Positions 36,329 through 44,696 of a stretch of 64,000 nt of DNA are shown here, in pieces (position 1 is the first letter of the stretch; every line of letters begins with the position of its first letter). The notes beneath the pieces were generated by a model. That model searched no databases. It was not told the origin of the DNA and saw only the letters and a list, made by a program, of their open reading frames with translations. A program made the translations under genes and the position numbers. The DNA is from an uncultured Lachnospiraceae bacterium (GTDB taxonomy: Bacteria > Bacillota > Clostridia > Lachnospirales > Lachnospiraceae), in the NCBI GenBank assembly GCA_900548905.1, contig URMK01000003.1:1-64000 (forward strand), written 5' to 3'.

Positions 36329-37738
36329 TCACTGCCGGGATTTCTGCTGTTCCCGCCCCGGCTGCTCTGCGGGAACGCCCAGCAAATACTCCACGTTGGC
36401 CTTGACGTTTTGAAGCTCGCGCATTTCCGCCCGCGCCTGTTTATAGGAAGAATAGGCCGCGCGCTTTTCCTCCAGCAGGCCGGCGTATTCCTCCCGCAGG
36501 GACTTGACGGCGGGCAGCTTGGTAATGCCCAGCCCGTCAAAATATTTCTTGGCCGCCTGGTGCAAAAGGATGTCGGCCTCATGCTCGACTTTGAATTTTT
36601 TACTGTAGCCGGCCTTGCGATACTCCACATAGACCGCCCGCGTTTTCGAGTAGTTGATGATCTGCTTCTGAAGCTCCGCGTTGGCCGACAGTTTGGACTC
36701 CAGCGCCTTGACCTGGCTGGACAAATCATTGAAGCGGGCAGTGATCGAAGCCGCTTTTTCCTGCAAGTCGGCATAGCTCATGTCGCCGTGTTCTTTGAGA
36801 TAGCTGTACGCCTGGGCAAGCTGTTTGAGATTGAACACCTTGGCCCATCGCTCATAGCCCGGCCCCTTGCCGGCGCGTACTGCGGCCTCAATGTCGATCA
36901 GCAGGCCCACCTTTCGGGGAGCCGTCCGGGGCGGGGCCGGACGGCGGGGCTGGACAATGCGCACACCCGCGATGCGTTCTTGAATAGCCTGCTCGGTGTA
37001 GTCGCCCTTTAGGGTATCGCAGCGGGTAAACCTGTCCTGCCCCGGAACCCGGAGGCGAAGGTGCTTGCGCTCCCGGTTGACCTCCACGCCCTCCGCCTCC
37101 AGGCGGCGCAGGAAGTCCTCGAAGTCAGCAGGCTTTTGTTCCAGCGCCGTGTCGATGGCCCGGCGTAGCCGTTCCATAAATGAGGGCTGCCGGTCATTGC
37201 CCAGCCAGTCGCCGTAGTGCTCGCGGCTCGGTTTGGGATCCTCTACAATCGAAAGGCCATGCTCCAGACAGAGCTTGTCGCTGATGCGCCGCACCGCCCA
37301 GGTAGACCCCCAAAAGTTGCGGAACTTCCGCTGGCAGTCCAGCGCCGTCGAGTTGAAAATCATATGATTGTGAACATGGTGTTTATCCACATGGGTGCAG
37401 ACGATAAAGGCGTGCCGGCCCTTCGTCAGCTTCATGGCAAGCTCCTGGCCGATCTTGTTGGCTTCTTCGGGCGTGACCTCGCCGGGCCGGAAGGACTGCC
37501 GCAGATGGTAGGCGATCACGTCGTCCGCGCCCCGGCTTCTGCCCGTGAGATTGAAATACTGGCGCTTGGATAAAACAAACTCCGCGTCGGCGGTGCGGGT
37601 GTCGCACTCATAGCCATAGATGAATTTGCCGTAGTCGGTCTTTTGCGGATTTTCCGCGTAGTCAATGATGTCCGCGATTGCGGTGGACACGTCCCGGCCC
37701 TTGCCGATATGCAGGGGCATCAGCCTTGTGGTCGCCAC
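36329..37738 (-). CDS. Conjugative relaxase, MOBP type
   Basis: A 469-residue DNA-nicking relaxase that starts transfer by cutting oriT and leading the strand to the recipient. The metal-binding motif HVDKHHVHNH is at 116-125; the likely catalytic Tyr is Tyr27 in IIDYAENPQKT. This matches the relaxase/mobilisation nuclease of Tn1549-like elements. The C-terminal half is helical and coiled. GTG start with AAGGAGG seven bases upstream. It works with MobC (38264-38608) and topoisomerase III. The end lacks the C-terminal tag of the accessory proteins. Confidence 0.93.
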   Translation of the reverse strand: MATTRLMPLHIGKGRDVSTAIADIIDYAENPQKTDYGKFIYGYECDTRTADAEFVLSKRQYFNLTGRSRGADDVIAYHLRQSFRPGEVTPEEANKIGQELAMKLTKGRHAFIVCTHVDKHHVHNHMIFNSTALDCQRKFRNFWGSTWAVRRISDKLCLEHGLSIVEDPKPSREHYGDWLGNDRQPSFMERLRRAIDTALEQKPADFEDFLRRLEAEGVEVNRERKHLRLRVPGQDRFTRCDTLKGDYTEQAIQERIAGVRIVQPRRPAPPRTAPRKVGLLIDIEAAVRAGKGPGYERWAKVFNLKQLAQAYSYLKEHGDMSYADLQEKAASITARFNDLSSQVKALESKLSANAELQKQIINYSKTRAVYVEYRKAGYSKKFKVEHEADILLHQAAKKYFDGLGITKLPAVKSLREEYAGLLEEKRAAYSSYKQARAEMRELQNVKANVEYLLGVPAEQPGREQQKSRQ

Positions 37739-37874
37739 AGCGCCGCCTCCTTCCTCATAAAAAATGGGCCGCCACTACAGGCAGCCCGCGGGTATTTTAC
37801 AGATGGAAAAATGACCGAAAGAGAAAAAGAAAAAGGGCGGGACGCCTCAAACACGCCCCGCCCCATTTGCCGTA

Positions 37875-38165
37875 TTACCCAGTGATGAAGTCCCGCAGCG
37901 CGTAGCTTATACCGCCCAGCTTTCCCACCAGCCACGCGGCCAGCATGGGCAGACCGTAGGGGCTGATTAGAAAGGCGATCAGCATCCAGGCGAGGCCGCC
38001 CCACAGCCCGGAGGTGAACAGGATCCCCAGGGCCAGAAGAAACACCAGCCCGGAGAGGATGCCAAGCACCGCGCCGGAGGCGATGACAAGGAATTTGCAG
38101 AACGCATAGAGGACGCCCAGCACCAGCATGAAGGGCAGCGCAATGATCTTTAATATCAGCCGCAT
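37875..38165 (-). CDS. CD1845-family small membrane protein
   Basis: A 96-residue protein, mostly hydrophobic with about three helices (LKIIALPFMLVLGVLYAF, then GILSGLVFLLALGILF). It matches the CD1845-type protein found between mobC and relaxase in Clostridial ICEs; function unknown. AAAGGAG precedes the ATG. The 18-base motif with TATAAT at 38215-38232 lies 50 bases upstream. Confidence 0.75.
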   Translation of the reverse strand: MRLILKIIALPFMLVLGVLYAFCKFLVIASGAVLGILSGLVFLLALGILFTSGLWGGLAWMLIAFLISPYGLPMLAAWLVGKLGGISYALRDFITG

Positions 38166-38214
38166 CAGTCCGGACTCCTTTCAAGCGAAGCGATTTAGTT
38201 ATGCTTTCCTACAT

Positions 38215-38232
38215 AAATTATAACGCTCCGAT
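38215..38232 (-). promoter_or_regulatory. Promoter-like motif shared with the integrase promoter
   Basis: ATCGGAGCGTTATAATTT on the minus strand matches 17 of 18 bases of the integrase-promoter motif at 24109-24126. It contains TATAAT (38217-38222) and lies 50 bases before the next ATG, the same distance as at int. No clear -35, so an activator or the ICE sigma factor may be needed. Confidence 0.5.
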
Positions 38233-38263
38233 TTGGGAAAAGCAGCCCCATTGATGGAAAAAT

Positions 38264-38608
38264 TTACGGAAGTTTGGAGAGGCCGGACAGCATTTTATTC
38301 GCCGCCTCCCACAGGTCGTCCAGCCGCGCGCGGATGTCCTCGATGTCGGCGGCATAGACCGCGCCGGTTTCGTTGGCCCTGCGCGCGTACTGGTTGAGAT
38401 TATTGGAACATGCCCGCAGGAGCTTGGATAATTCTCGCACGTCGGAGAGGTCCAGATTTACGATATATCCGTCAATCGCCATCTTGCGTAGGTAGGCGGA
38501 CAGGTTGCCTGTGCCGATCTCGGCCATGCGCTGCTGTATCAGCGCGGCCTCTTGCTCTGACACAAGAAGATGGAGCTGGACAGTGCGCTTACCCCGTGTG
38601 TCCCTCAC
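38264..38608 (-). CDS. mobC: Mobilisation accessory protein MobC
   Basis: A 114-residue ribbon-helix-helix-type protein (KRTVQLHLLVSEQEAALIQQ, then NLSAYLRKMAIDGYI, SKLLRACSNNLNQYARRANE) that binds oriT and helps the relaxase. The start is a GTG at 38608 overlapping the stop of the upstream gene (GTGA); the longer frame to 38818 lies inside that gene. The LNQYARRANETG segment is typical of MobC proteins. Confidence 0.9.
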   Translation of the reverse strand: MRDTRGKRTVQLHLLVSEQEAALIQQRMAEIGTGNLSAYLRKMAIDGYIVNLDLSDVRELSKLLRACSNNLNQYARRANETGAVYAADIEDIRARLDDLWEAANKMLSGLSKLP

Positions 38609-39714
38609 AGCTCCGGCCCGGTTTTTTTCGCGGGCTTCTCCGCCTTGGGGCGCTGGCCGGCCTCCCTGCCTTTTTTGAGAGAGTCCAGCACGGAGGTCTT
38701 TTCGCGCTCCTGAAAAATCTTCCGCGCCTGACTGATAAAGCCGTCCAGTATGGCGGGGTGCGCTTCTGCGGTAAAGCCGGAAATCTTGGGTTCCGGGATG
38801 TCGAAGCCCTTGGCCCATTCTTTGTTGTTATAGGAAAACCTGCCGTCCCATTCCTTGCTCTGCACCGTATATGCAAGCACCCACTGCACGCGTTCGGTGC
38901 CATACTCGCTGATGACAGACCGGGCGGCGGCGGACAAATCGTAGTGAAATAGTTTATAGTTGCTGTCCTGGATGGCCGCGTCGATGGCCTGGGCGCAGCT
39001 TCGGTTGAGCTTATTGCTTTCCCGGTACAGGTCAAGCTCGCCGTTTTGCCGGGCAATATCGGCGGAGTGAGGGTAGACCGCAGGATATTCGCGGCCCGCT
39101 TCCTGGGCGGCGCTCCGCAGGGCCGCGGCCACCACCTGGCAGCCTTCGGGCAGCCTTTCGCTGTCGTAGAGCATTTGCGGCTTGAATACGCACCGCACAT
39201 ACCCCCATTCGGTGAAGGTGCCGCCGTCCTCCATGTTCTCGCGCCCATAGGCCGCGTACTCTGCCTCGGAAGAAAACTCCAGGTGTTCCTCGTTCGCCCA
39301 ATAGCGACCCACGTCGATTTCATTGAAAGCGTCGATCACTTCAAAGCCGTTCAGGTTGTCGTCATCCCCATACACGTTGAGAAGGACATCCAGCGTGTTC
39401 TCTCCAAATTGGGAGAGGTCCATTTCCGCAATCGCGCAGGCCAGCACAAGCTCATGGTCGCGCATATCGGAGAGGAAAACCGCAACCGTATTCAGCGCGT
39501 CCAGGTTGGCGGCGCCGGCCAGATATTTGCCGATGCCCTTATAGGGGCAGGCCGCCTCCTTGATCTGAAGGTCCTCCGGCTTTTCAATACCCAGGCTGGA
39601 AAACGCCCGCCCCAGCCGGTCAGCGTCGGCAGGCAGGCCCAGCCATTCCTCTTTGCCGGGATTTTTCCCGGCAAGCTGCACATGCACATATTTTACCTTA
39701 TTTTCTCCATCCAT
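38605..39714 (-). CDS. ArdA-like antirestriction domain fused to DUF3849
   Basis: A 369-residue protein. The N-terminal ~180 residues resemble ArdA-type DNA-mimic antirestriction proteins: very acidic, with a late EAEYAAYGRENMEDGGTFTEWG block like the Tn916 ArdA end. The second part (AVYPHSADIARQNGELDLYR ...) is DUF3849. The last 31 residues carry the shared tag (KTSVLDSLKKG ... AKKTGPEL). ArdA blocks type I restriction of incoming DNA, so this may protect the ICE in the recipient. ArdA similarity is read by eye and moderate. Confidence 0.7.
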   Translation of the reverse strand: MDGENKVKYVHVQLAGKNPGKEEWLGLPADADRLGRAFSSLGIEKPEDLQIKEAACPYKGIGKYLAGAANLDALNTVAVFLSDMRDHELVLACAIAEMDLSQFGENTLDVLLNVYGDDDNLNGFEVIDAFNEIDVGRYWANEEHLEFSSEAEYAAYGRENMEDGGTFTEWGYVRCVFKPQMLYDSERLPEGCQVVAAALRSAAQEAGREYPAVYPHSADIARQNGELDLYRESNKLNRSCAQAIDAAIQDSNYKLFHYDLSAAARSVISEYGTERVQWVLAYTVQSKEWDGRFSYNNKEWAKGFDIPEPKISGFTAEAHPAILDGFISQARKIFQEREKTSVLDSLKKGREAGQRPKAEKPAKKTGPEL

Positions 39715-39758
39715 TGAAAATGCTCCTTTCTATGTTGCGCTGGGAGGCCGCGCCCGCC

Positions 39759-40469
39759 TTAAAGCTCCAGCCCGGCCTTTTTAACACAGGACTTCGGCTG
39801 CCGGGGCCGGGCCGCCTGCTGTGCCGCCGCTTTTAGCCTGCCAGAGATAGACCGCTTTTCGGCGGCGATCAATTTGTCAATGTGCGCCTCGAACACGCCG
39901 GGGGTGTACTTTTGCCGGTCTGCGTGCTCTGCCCGAAGTAAGGCCCGAAGCTGGGCGGGATCCTTCGGGTCAACGCGGTAGGTGTCGGCCTTGCCGTATT
40001 TGTCGTGTATACTGGTGTAGTGGCCGTGGTAGTCGTGGTAATCGAACTGGAGGGGGTCAGGGATGCCTTCAAATTGCAGCGTGACCGTCGCCACGGTAAG
40101 CGCGGCCCGGTCAAGGCGCTCCAACTGCGCGCGGTAGTCCTGGGTATACAGCGTGCCCACCGCCCTGCCGTCCACAAGTCCGGTGATCTCCACCGTGTAT
40201 GCAAGGATGGGTTCGCTGGAGTCCTTATAGCTTTGCCATGTAAAAAAGGCTTCGGACTCCCGGATAAACAAGTCGCGTTCTTTGAAGCACCAGGTCCCGC
40301 ACTGCCGGGACATCCAGTACAGCGTTTTGTCCTCGGCGTTGTCGGCACAGGCCGCGCGCAGAAACAGCGCCTTATCGTATTCAAAGTCCGATTGGTAATG
40401 CTCGGTGTTGCGCTCCATCACGGCGCGCAGGCAAGCCTCCACATCCACGTTTTCAAATTTCAGTTTCAA
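39759..40469 (-). CDS. Unknown ICE accessory protein with C-terminal tag
   Basis: A 236-residue soluble protein with no family I recognise. It is acidic in the middle and rich in Tyr/His around FDYHDYHGHYTSIHDKYGKA. The last 32 residues carry the shared tag (KRSISGRLKAA ... KKAGLEL). The TTG start overlaps the stop of the upstream gene (TTGA), with AAAGGGA nearby. It belongs to the accessory run between topoisomerase III and mobC. Confidence 0.7.
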   Translation of the reverse strand: MKLKFENVDVEACLRAVMERNTEHYQSDFEYDKALFLRAACADNAEDKTLYWMSRQCGTWCFKERDLFIRESEAFFTWQSYKDSSEPILAYTVEITGLVDGRAVGTLYTQDYRAQLERLDRAALTVATVTLQFEGIPDPLQFDYHDYHGHYTSIHDKYGKADTYRVDPKDPAQLRALLRAEHADRQKYTPGVFEAHIDKLIAAEKRSISGRLKAAAQQAARPRQPKSCVKKAGLEL

Positions 40470-41308
40470 TAGCGTTCCCTTTCTGGCAGGGACGGTGCCG
40501 CCATGCGCGCCTCATGCTCCGGCTGCCCGGCCTTTAGCTGCTCCACCAAGGAGGGCCTTTCTTCGGGGAGGGTATGAGGGGCCAGCTCCCGGATTTCCTC
40601 ATAGGTCTGGCCGTCCGTGAGATCGGCGCGGGCGGGCGGTTCGTTGTTCACCAGCCCGTCGATCTGATTGTAGTTGCCGCTTTGCCCCTCCAGCGTCAGC
40701 TCCGCACCCAGCAGGTAGTTACCGGGCGGCTGGAAGGGCTGGCCCGCGAAAAGGAGTTCCCGGCGCGGCTCAAACTGCCGCAGAACGCCGTCCCGCAGCC
40801 GGGCAAACTCCACATACTGCTCCATCGTCAGGCCGTGCTCCAGCATGGCGTCCTGGGATTTCGCCCAGCCCTCGCCATACAGGAAGTAGTACATATCCGG
40901 CTGATCGGTGACGAAGCATAGGGAGCCGTCCCGGTTGTCGTAGTAGTCAGGCTGATCGTAATTGTGCTGGTAATTTTCCGTCTTGCCCAGGTATATGCGG
41001 TTGTCGGCTCCCAGCATGGCGACCATGCCGGCGTAGTTGCTGTGGACGGCGGAGCGGATTTCTACCAGGGTGTCAGGTTCCATCTTCATCTGCCGCCCGG
41101 TGATCTCATTAAATTTCTCGGCCACTTCATTGCGGCTGACCCAATCGTTGGGCACATGCACGCCAAAGTCCGGGTAAAACCAGGTCAGGCGCCCCCGCTC
41201 CGGCACGCGGCGCTTTTGTTCCCACTGGCCCACAGCGTCGGCCTGGCGCAGAAATTCCTCATGCTTTTCTTTGCTTTCAAACTCTCTGCCTTGCTTATCG
41301 GTATACAT
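40466..41308 (-). CDS. Unknown ICE accessory protein with C-terminal tag
   Basis: A 280-residue soluble protein, many Asp/Tyr residues in the middle (NYQHNYDQPDYYDNRDGS). No domain recognised. The last 30 residues contain the shared tag (RPSLVEQLKAG). Good AGGAGG upstream of the ATG. It is preceded by repeat element A (41331-41405) and overlaps the next gene by four bases. Confidence 0.75.
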   Translation of the reverse strand: MYTDKQGREFESKEKHEEFLRQADAVGQWEQKRRVPERGRLTWFYPDFGVHVPNDWVSRNEVAEKFNEITGRQMKMEPDTLVEIRSAVHSNYAGMVAMLGADNRIYLGKTENYQHNYDQPDYYDNRDGSLCFVTDQPDMYYFLYGEGWAKSQDAMLEHGLTMEQYVEFARLRDGVLRQFEPRRELLFAGQPFQPPGNYLLGAELTLEGQSGNYNQIDGLVNNEPPARADLTDGQTYEEIRELAPHTLPEERPSLVEQLKAGQPEHEARMAAPSLPERERY

Positions 41309-41330
41309 AGATTACCTCCTAACTGTTTTT

Positions 41331-41405
41331 CAGCGGCCAGTGGCCGCGCAGCCGTCCCCGTCAGGGGACGATTTGGCAGGCCCCGCAGAGGGGGGGCCTG
41401 CCGCC
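41331..41405. repeat. Triple-hairpin intergenic repeat, copy A
   Basis: Three hairpins in a row: GCGGCC/GGCCGC, GTCCCC/GGGGAC and GGCAGGCC/GGCCTGCC. Copy B (42811-42882) is nearly identical, copy C (44509-44577) partial. All lie between accessory genes of the ICE. Confidence 0.75.
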
Positions 41406-41407
41406 CG

Positions 41408-41944
41408 TCAATGTTCCCGCCCTTGAGCAGGCTTGCGCCGGGGCGCCTTCACCTGTGGCGGCGTTTCCTTTAGCCGCGCCCGGACGGAGGGCTTTTGCTC
41501 TACATCCCTTGTGGGTGAGAGGATTGCGGAAAGGGGCTGCTCCCAAGGTTCGCAAAAGCCGCGCACAATGGTCTGGCCGCGCGCGCCGTTTGCCCGGAAC
41601 ATTTCAAGGGTGTTGAAAGCCCTGTCAAACCTCGTTATGGGCGACTGCTTATCAATGTGAGGGGCGAAGTGTATCACCCCATGTGGATAGGCCCCTCCCG
41701 TACCAATCCAGCCCCGGATATAGTTGTCGTAGCCTGCGGTAACGCCCGCCTTCGCCAGCTCGTCGGCATGACTTCCAACTAAAAGGCTTGTTTTTTCATA
41801 CTGATAGCCCAAGACCAGCGTGCCGCTGCCAGGGTCGAACATAAAGCGGCGGTTTTCAATCTGCTGCATGTCGATGGCCTGCGTGCGGGTGTCGATCTTC
41901 ATTACCTCGCGGGCGAGGGGTAAATAAACTCTGCCGTCATCCAT
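41408..41944 (-). CDS. Unknown ICE accessory protein with C-terminal tag
   Basis: A 178-residue protein without recognised domain. The core (FMFDPGSGTLVLGYQYEKTS ... GYDNYIRGWIGTGGAYPHGV) is well ordered. The last 28 residues hold the tag (KPSVRARLKET) and a basic end (KAPRRKPAQGREH). Its ATG overlaps the radical-SAM stop by 8 bases, so the two are co-translated. Confidence 0.72.
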   Translation of the reverse strand: MDDGRVYLPLAREVMKIDTRTQAIDMQQIENRRFMFDPGSGTLVLGYQYEKTSLLVGSHADELAKAGVTAGYDNYIRGWIGTGGAYPHGVIHFAPHIDKQSPITRFDRAFNTLEMFRANGARGQTIVRGFCEPWEQPLSAILSPTRDVEQKPSVRARLKETPPQVKAPRRKPAQGREH

Positions 41945-42779
41945 CTATTTCACCTGCCTTTTTCAGCCGGGTCAGCACGATCTCCGGGCGCACCCAAAGG
42001 CGCTGAAATTTGCGCCAGTCAGGATCCACCGCGCCGGCCTCGTCCCGGTAGAGCATGGCGTAGGGCACAAAGCCCGCCGCCCAGGTGTCCCGCAGCCGCT
42101 TGTCGGCGGCGTCCATCGTGTCGCCCCGGTAGCCGATCAGCACATAGCAGGCGGCCCGGTGGGAGGCTTTTGTGATGCCCCCGGCCCGCAGGAGCCGCCC
42201 AGCCTTTACCAGGGGCGCATAGTCGTCGGGCGTGTCGTAAGCGAAGTACATGCGCCTTGCTCTGGAGGCCCGCAGGAGGTTCACATGCCAGGGACGCAAA
42301 AGGCGGGCCTCCAGCCCGCCAGTGAACACAGGTTTTTCCTTTTGCTTCTGGAGCATGTCGAATACCGCCCGGATGTGCCCCTCGGAACAGGCCAGCAGAT
42401 TGTCGTCCAGCACGTTCCAGCCCTCGGTGATGGGCAGTTCCCGCAGCACGCCGCCCTCCCGCTGGGGCACCGCGCAAAACCAGCAGCGGTTGGGGCAGCC
42501 CCGCGATGTGATGACATACCCCTTTTTCAGGTACAGGCCGGGGACAAAATTGCCGCCAGGCGCGTGAAAGGCCGGGCCGCCCATACGGACGGGCACGCCC
42601 AGCTTCATCCATTGTTCAGCCAGGCCGCAGGCTTTGGGCATGTCGTAGGTGAAGGCCACCGAAACATGCACCTCGTCAATCTCCGGCAAGCCTTCCCCAG
42701 GCGGGCCGGTGAAGGCCAGCGGGTCGTCGGGCGTGGCAGCCGTACGGCGCGGAAATACGCGCGCTATTTGCAAAGGCAT
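41937..42779 (-). CDS. Radical SAM-like iron-sulfur protein
   Basis: A 280-residue protein with the CX3CX2C cluster motif at Cys95, Cys99 and Cys102 (SRGCPNRCWFC), the signature of radical S-adenosylmethionine enzymes. The N-terminus resembles B12-binding-type radical SAM proteins (QIARVFPRRTAATPDDPLAF). A similar protein is usual in Tn1549-type ICEs; its substrate is unknown to me. The start at 42779 has AAGGAGG close upstream. A longer frame to 42929 crosses repeat B and is rejected. No C-terminal tag. Confidence 0.82.
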   Translation of the reverse strand: MPLQIARVFPRRTAATPDDPLAFTGPPGEGLPEIDEVHVSVAFTYDMPKACGLAEQWMKLGVPVRMGGPAFHAPGGNFVPGLYLKKGYVITSRGCPNRCWFCAVPQREGGVLRELPITEGWNVLDDNLLACSEGHIRAVFDMLQKQKEKPVFTGGLEARLLRPWHVNLLRASRARRMYFAYDTPDDYAPLVKAGRLLRAGGITKASHRAACYVLIGYRGDTMDAADKRLRDTWAAGFVPYAMLYRDEAGAVDPDWRKFQRLWVRPEIVLTRLKKAGEIDG

Positions 42780-42810
42780 CCCTCCTTGTCGTGTATCAAC
42801 TGATTTTGTA

Positions 42811-42882
42811 AGCGGCCACAGGCCGCGCAGCCGTCCCCGCAGGGGACGATCTGGCAGGCCCCACAGAGAGGGCCTGCCGCCC
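42811..42882. repeat. Triple-hairpin intergenic repeat, copy B
   Basis: Near-identical to copy A: GCGGCC/GGCCGC, GTCCCC/GGGGAC, GGCAGGCC/GGCCTGCC hairpins. It is followed by GCAAAAAAAGAGAGCGC, also found after copy C. Confidence 0.75.
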
Positions 42883-42925
42883 CTCACTTTGGGGCAAAAA
42901 AAGAGAGCGCAGACGCGCCCCTGCT

Positions 42926-44299
42926 TCACAGCTCCGGGCCGTGAGATTTCGGCTTCTGTGCCAAAACCTCCGGCCCGTCTGATCTCTCCGCACCATCCTT
43001 GACAGCGGCCTTTTTCGCGGCGTCCAGCTTATCCAGCGCGGATGGCCTTTCCTGCTCCTTGGGCGGGGCAGCCTTGTAGAAGGTATTGCCGTAAGAGTCG
43101 TCAATAGAAAAGCGCCATTGGCCGCTGTACGTTTTGACCGGCTTGCGGGTGATCGCCTTGCCGTCCGTGCCGACAGGCTTTAGCCGGATAGTGGTATCGC
43201 TGGCCTTTATGATCTCATAGACAATCTCGGTTGTTTTAACATCATGGAAGCCGCCAGAGTAATCGCGGCTGACCGCCGTAAATCTTTCACCCACCTGGAA
43301 GGGGTGAGGGTCGGGCTTTCTTTCCTCGGCCCGGATAATCTCGCTGATTTCGGCGTATGTGGCTTTCAATACCCCGCCCATTGCACCGCCAGTCAAAATC
43401 TTAAAGGACACATTTTGCGGCCCGGCGCTCAAAATCTCCACTGGCCCCCAGCGGTCTATGCGGGCGATGTACCCAACCTTAACATTATCCCTGTTGAACT
43501 GGATGCCGCCTAATTCGTCCAAGCAGTTTTCAAGGTAGGCTTGCTTATCCATCGCTTTTTCAATCAGCTCCAATTCGCGTTCCAGCAGGGAAGTCACTTC
43601 TGCGGCGGTGATAACTTCACCGCTGTATTTTTTTCTCTCTATGCCGTTTTCAATATCGGTCAGGGCCTTCTCATAGCGGTCAGCGTTTTTCCTCCTGTCC
43701 CGGATTTCCTTCTTGCACTCCTTAATTCGGCGGTCCAGAAATGCCGGGTCGCTGTACTGCGCCTGCGTTGCGGTTCCCCGCGCCGTATCCGCCCGGTCTT
43801 TGAAATAGCTGCTTTTGCGGTATTCTTCAAAGCCTCTGTCGTATCGGGCATAAAGCCGCTCGCGGTAGTTGGTAAAGGCCCTGCCGGCCGAGCTGTTGAT
43901 GTTCGGCTGTGTGAAAAAGGCAGTGTCGCCGCGCATACTCTGCAAGGGCTTTTGAAGCTGCTCGCCGCGCCTTTCTGCATTTTCAGCATATTGCTCATAC
44001 CGTTCGGCCCGCGCCTCGGCGCGCTCGGCCTGCCGTTCAAGCTGTTCCGCGAAGGTGAGGCGTTCGCCCTCGCGCTGCTCCGCGGTAAAACCCAGCTTGG
44101 AGGCCACCTGCTTTGCCCGCCACAGGTTTGGCTCCTTTGCGCGGCTCACCCAGCACTTCCCTCTGTTGCTCCATAGAAACGCGCTTTTGATCTCCCGCTT
44201 CTGTTCGTCGGATAAGGCGTCATACTCCGCCTTATCAAAATGCAATTCGATTTTGGTCGTTTCAAGATCAAAAATATAGTGGCGGTTCTCTGAACTCAT
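42926..44299 (-). CDS. DUF3560-like ICE accessory protein with C-terminal tag
   Basis: A 457-residue protein. The N-terminus (FDLETTKIELHFDKAEYDAL) leads to a coiled DUF3560-like segment (ERAEARAERYEQYAENAERR), a basic helical middle and a beta-rich end. The last 40 residues carry the tag (RPSALDKLDAAKK ... KSHGPEL). The start at 44299 has AAAGGA eight bases upstream; two earlier ATGs are too close to the site. DUF3560 is common in mobile-element proteins; function unknown. Confidence 0.78.
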   Translation of the reverse strand: MSSENRHYIFDLETTKIELHFDKAEYDALSDEQKREIKSAFLWSNRGKCWVSRAKEPNLWRAKQVASKLGFTAEQREGERLTFAEQLERQAERAEARAERYEQYAENAERRGEQLQKPLQSMRGDTAFFTQPNINSSAGRAFTNYRERLYARYDRGFEEYRKSSYFKDRADTARGTATQAQYSDPAFLDRRIKECKKEIRDRRKNADRYEKALTDIENGIERKKYSGEVITAAEVTSLLERELELIEKAMDKQAYLENCLDELGGIQFNRDNVKVGYIARIDRWGPVEILSAGPQNVSFKILTGGAMGGVLKATYAEISEIIRAEERKPDPHPFQVGERFTAVSRDYSGGFHDVKTTEIVYEIIKASDTTIRLKPVGTDGKAITRKPVKTYSGQWRFSIDDSYGNTFYKAAPPKEQERPSALDKLDAAKKAAVKDGAERSDGPEVLAQKPKSHGPEL

Positions 44300-44332
44300 A
44301 GGCTTCATCCTTTCCATTATCCAAAATGCGTT

Positions 44333-44445
44333 TGTCCCGATTTAACCCCCGATTGGAGGGGCGCGGGTACAAACCCCTTGCCGCCCGGCAAACAAGGCCC
44401 GCAAGCCCCTGTAAACAGGCCCTTTTCAGCGTCTAAATGGGGACA
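44333..44445. repeat. 113-base element bounded by inverted repeats, copy 1
   Basis: Starts TGTCCCGATTTAA and ends CTAAATGGGGACA, so its ends pair. Inside are AACCCC blocks and GGCCCGCAAGCCCCTGTAAA, shared with copy 2 at 44583-44693. Orientation is the same in both copies. Confidence 0.7.
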
Positions 44446-44508
44446 GCCCACCCCGCCGGAGGCAGTGCCGGCGATGCCGCTGGCGTTGATGGGAAAACTG
44501 CTTTTTTC

Positions 44509-44577
44509 AGCGGCCACGGGCCGCGCCTGCGGCCTGCCGGCCTCTGACCCGGAGCAAAAAAAGAGAGCGCCGCGAAG
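44509..44577. repeat. Triple-hairpin repeat, degenerate copy C
   Basis: Begins like A and B (CAGCGGCCACGGGCCGCGC) but lacks the GTCCCC/GGGGAC hairpin, and ends with GCAAAAAAAGAGAGCGC as after copy B. Confidence 0.6.
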
Positions 44578-44582
44578 CACTC

Positions 44583-44693
44583 TGTCCCGATTTAACCCCC
44601 GTTACAGGGGTACAGGTATTAACCCCTTACCGCCCCGCAAACGAGGCCCGCAAGCCCCTGTAAACAGGCCGTTCTCAACACCTAATTCGGGAC
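44583..44693. repeat. 111-base element bounded by inverted repeats, copy 2
   Basis: Starts TGTCCCGATTTAA and ends CTAATTCGGGAC; inner blocks match copy 1. It begins right after the stop of the zinc-ribbon gene. Confidence 0.7.
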
Positions 44694-44696
44694 GCG

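Larger units (their letters stand above)
44300..44696. other. Gap built of repeats between DUF3560 and zinc-ribbon genes
   Basis: This ~400-base gap is made of twin element 1 (44333-44445), triple-hairpin copy C (44509-44577) and twin element 2 (44583-44693). An 87-codon minus frame (44317-44580) runs through these repeats and has no site, so it is not called. Confidence 0.65.

Noticed and set aside
42780..42929. 50-codon N-terminal extension of the radical-SAM protein
   Set aside because: It runs through repeat copy B and low-complexity sequence; a ribosome-binding site precedes the shorter start at 42779.
44317..44580. 87-codon minus-strand frame
   Set aside because: It consists of repeat element sequence (twin element 1 and repeat C), with no ribosome-binding site.
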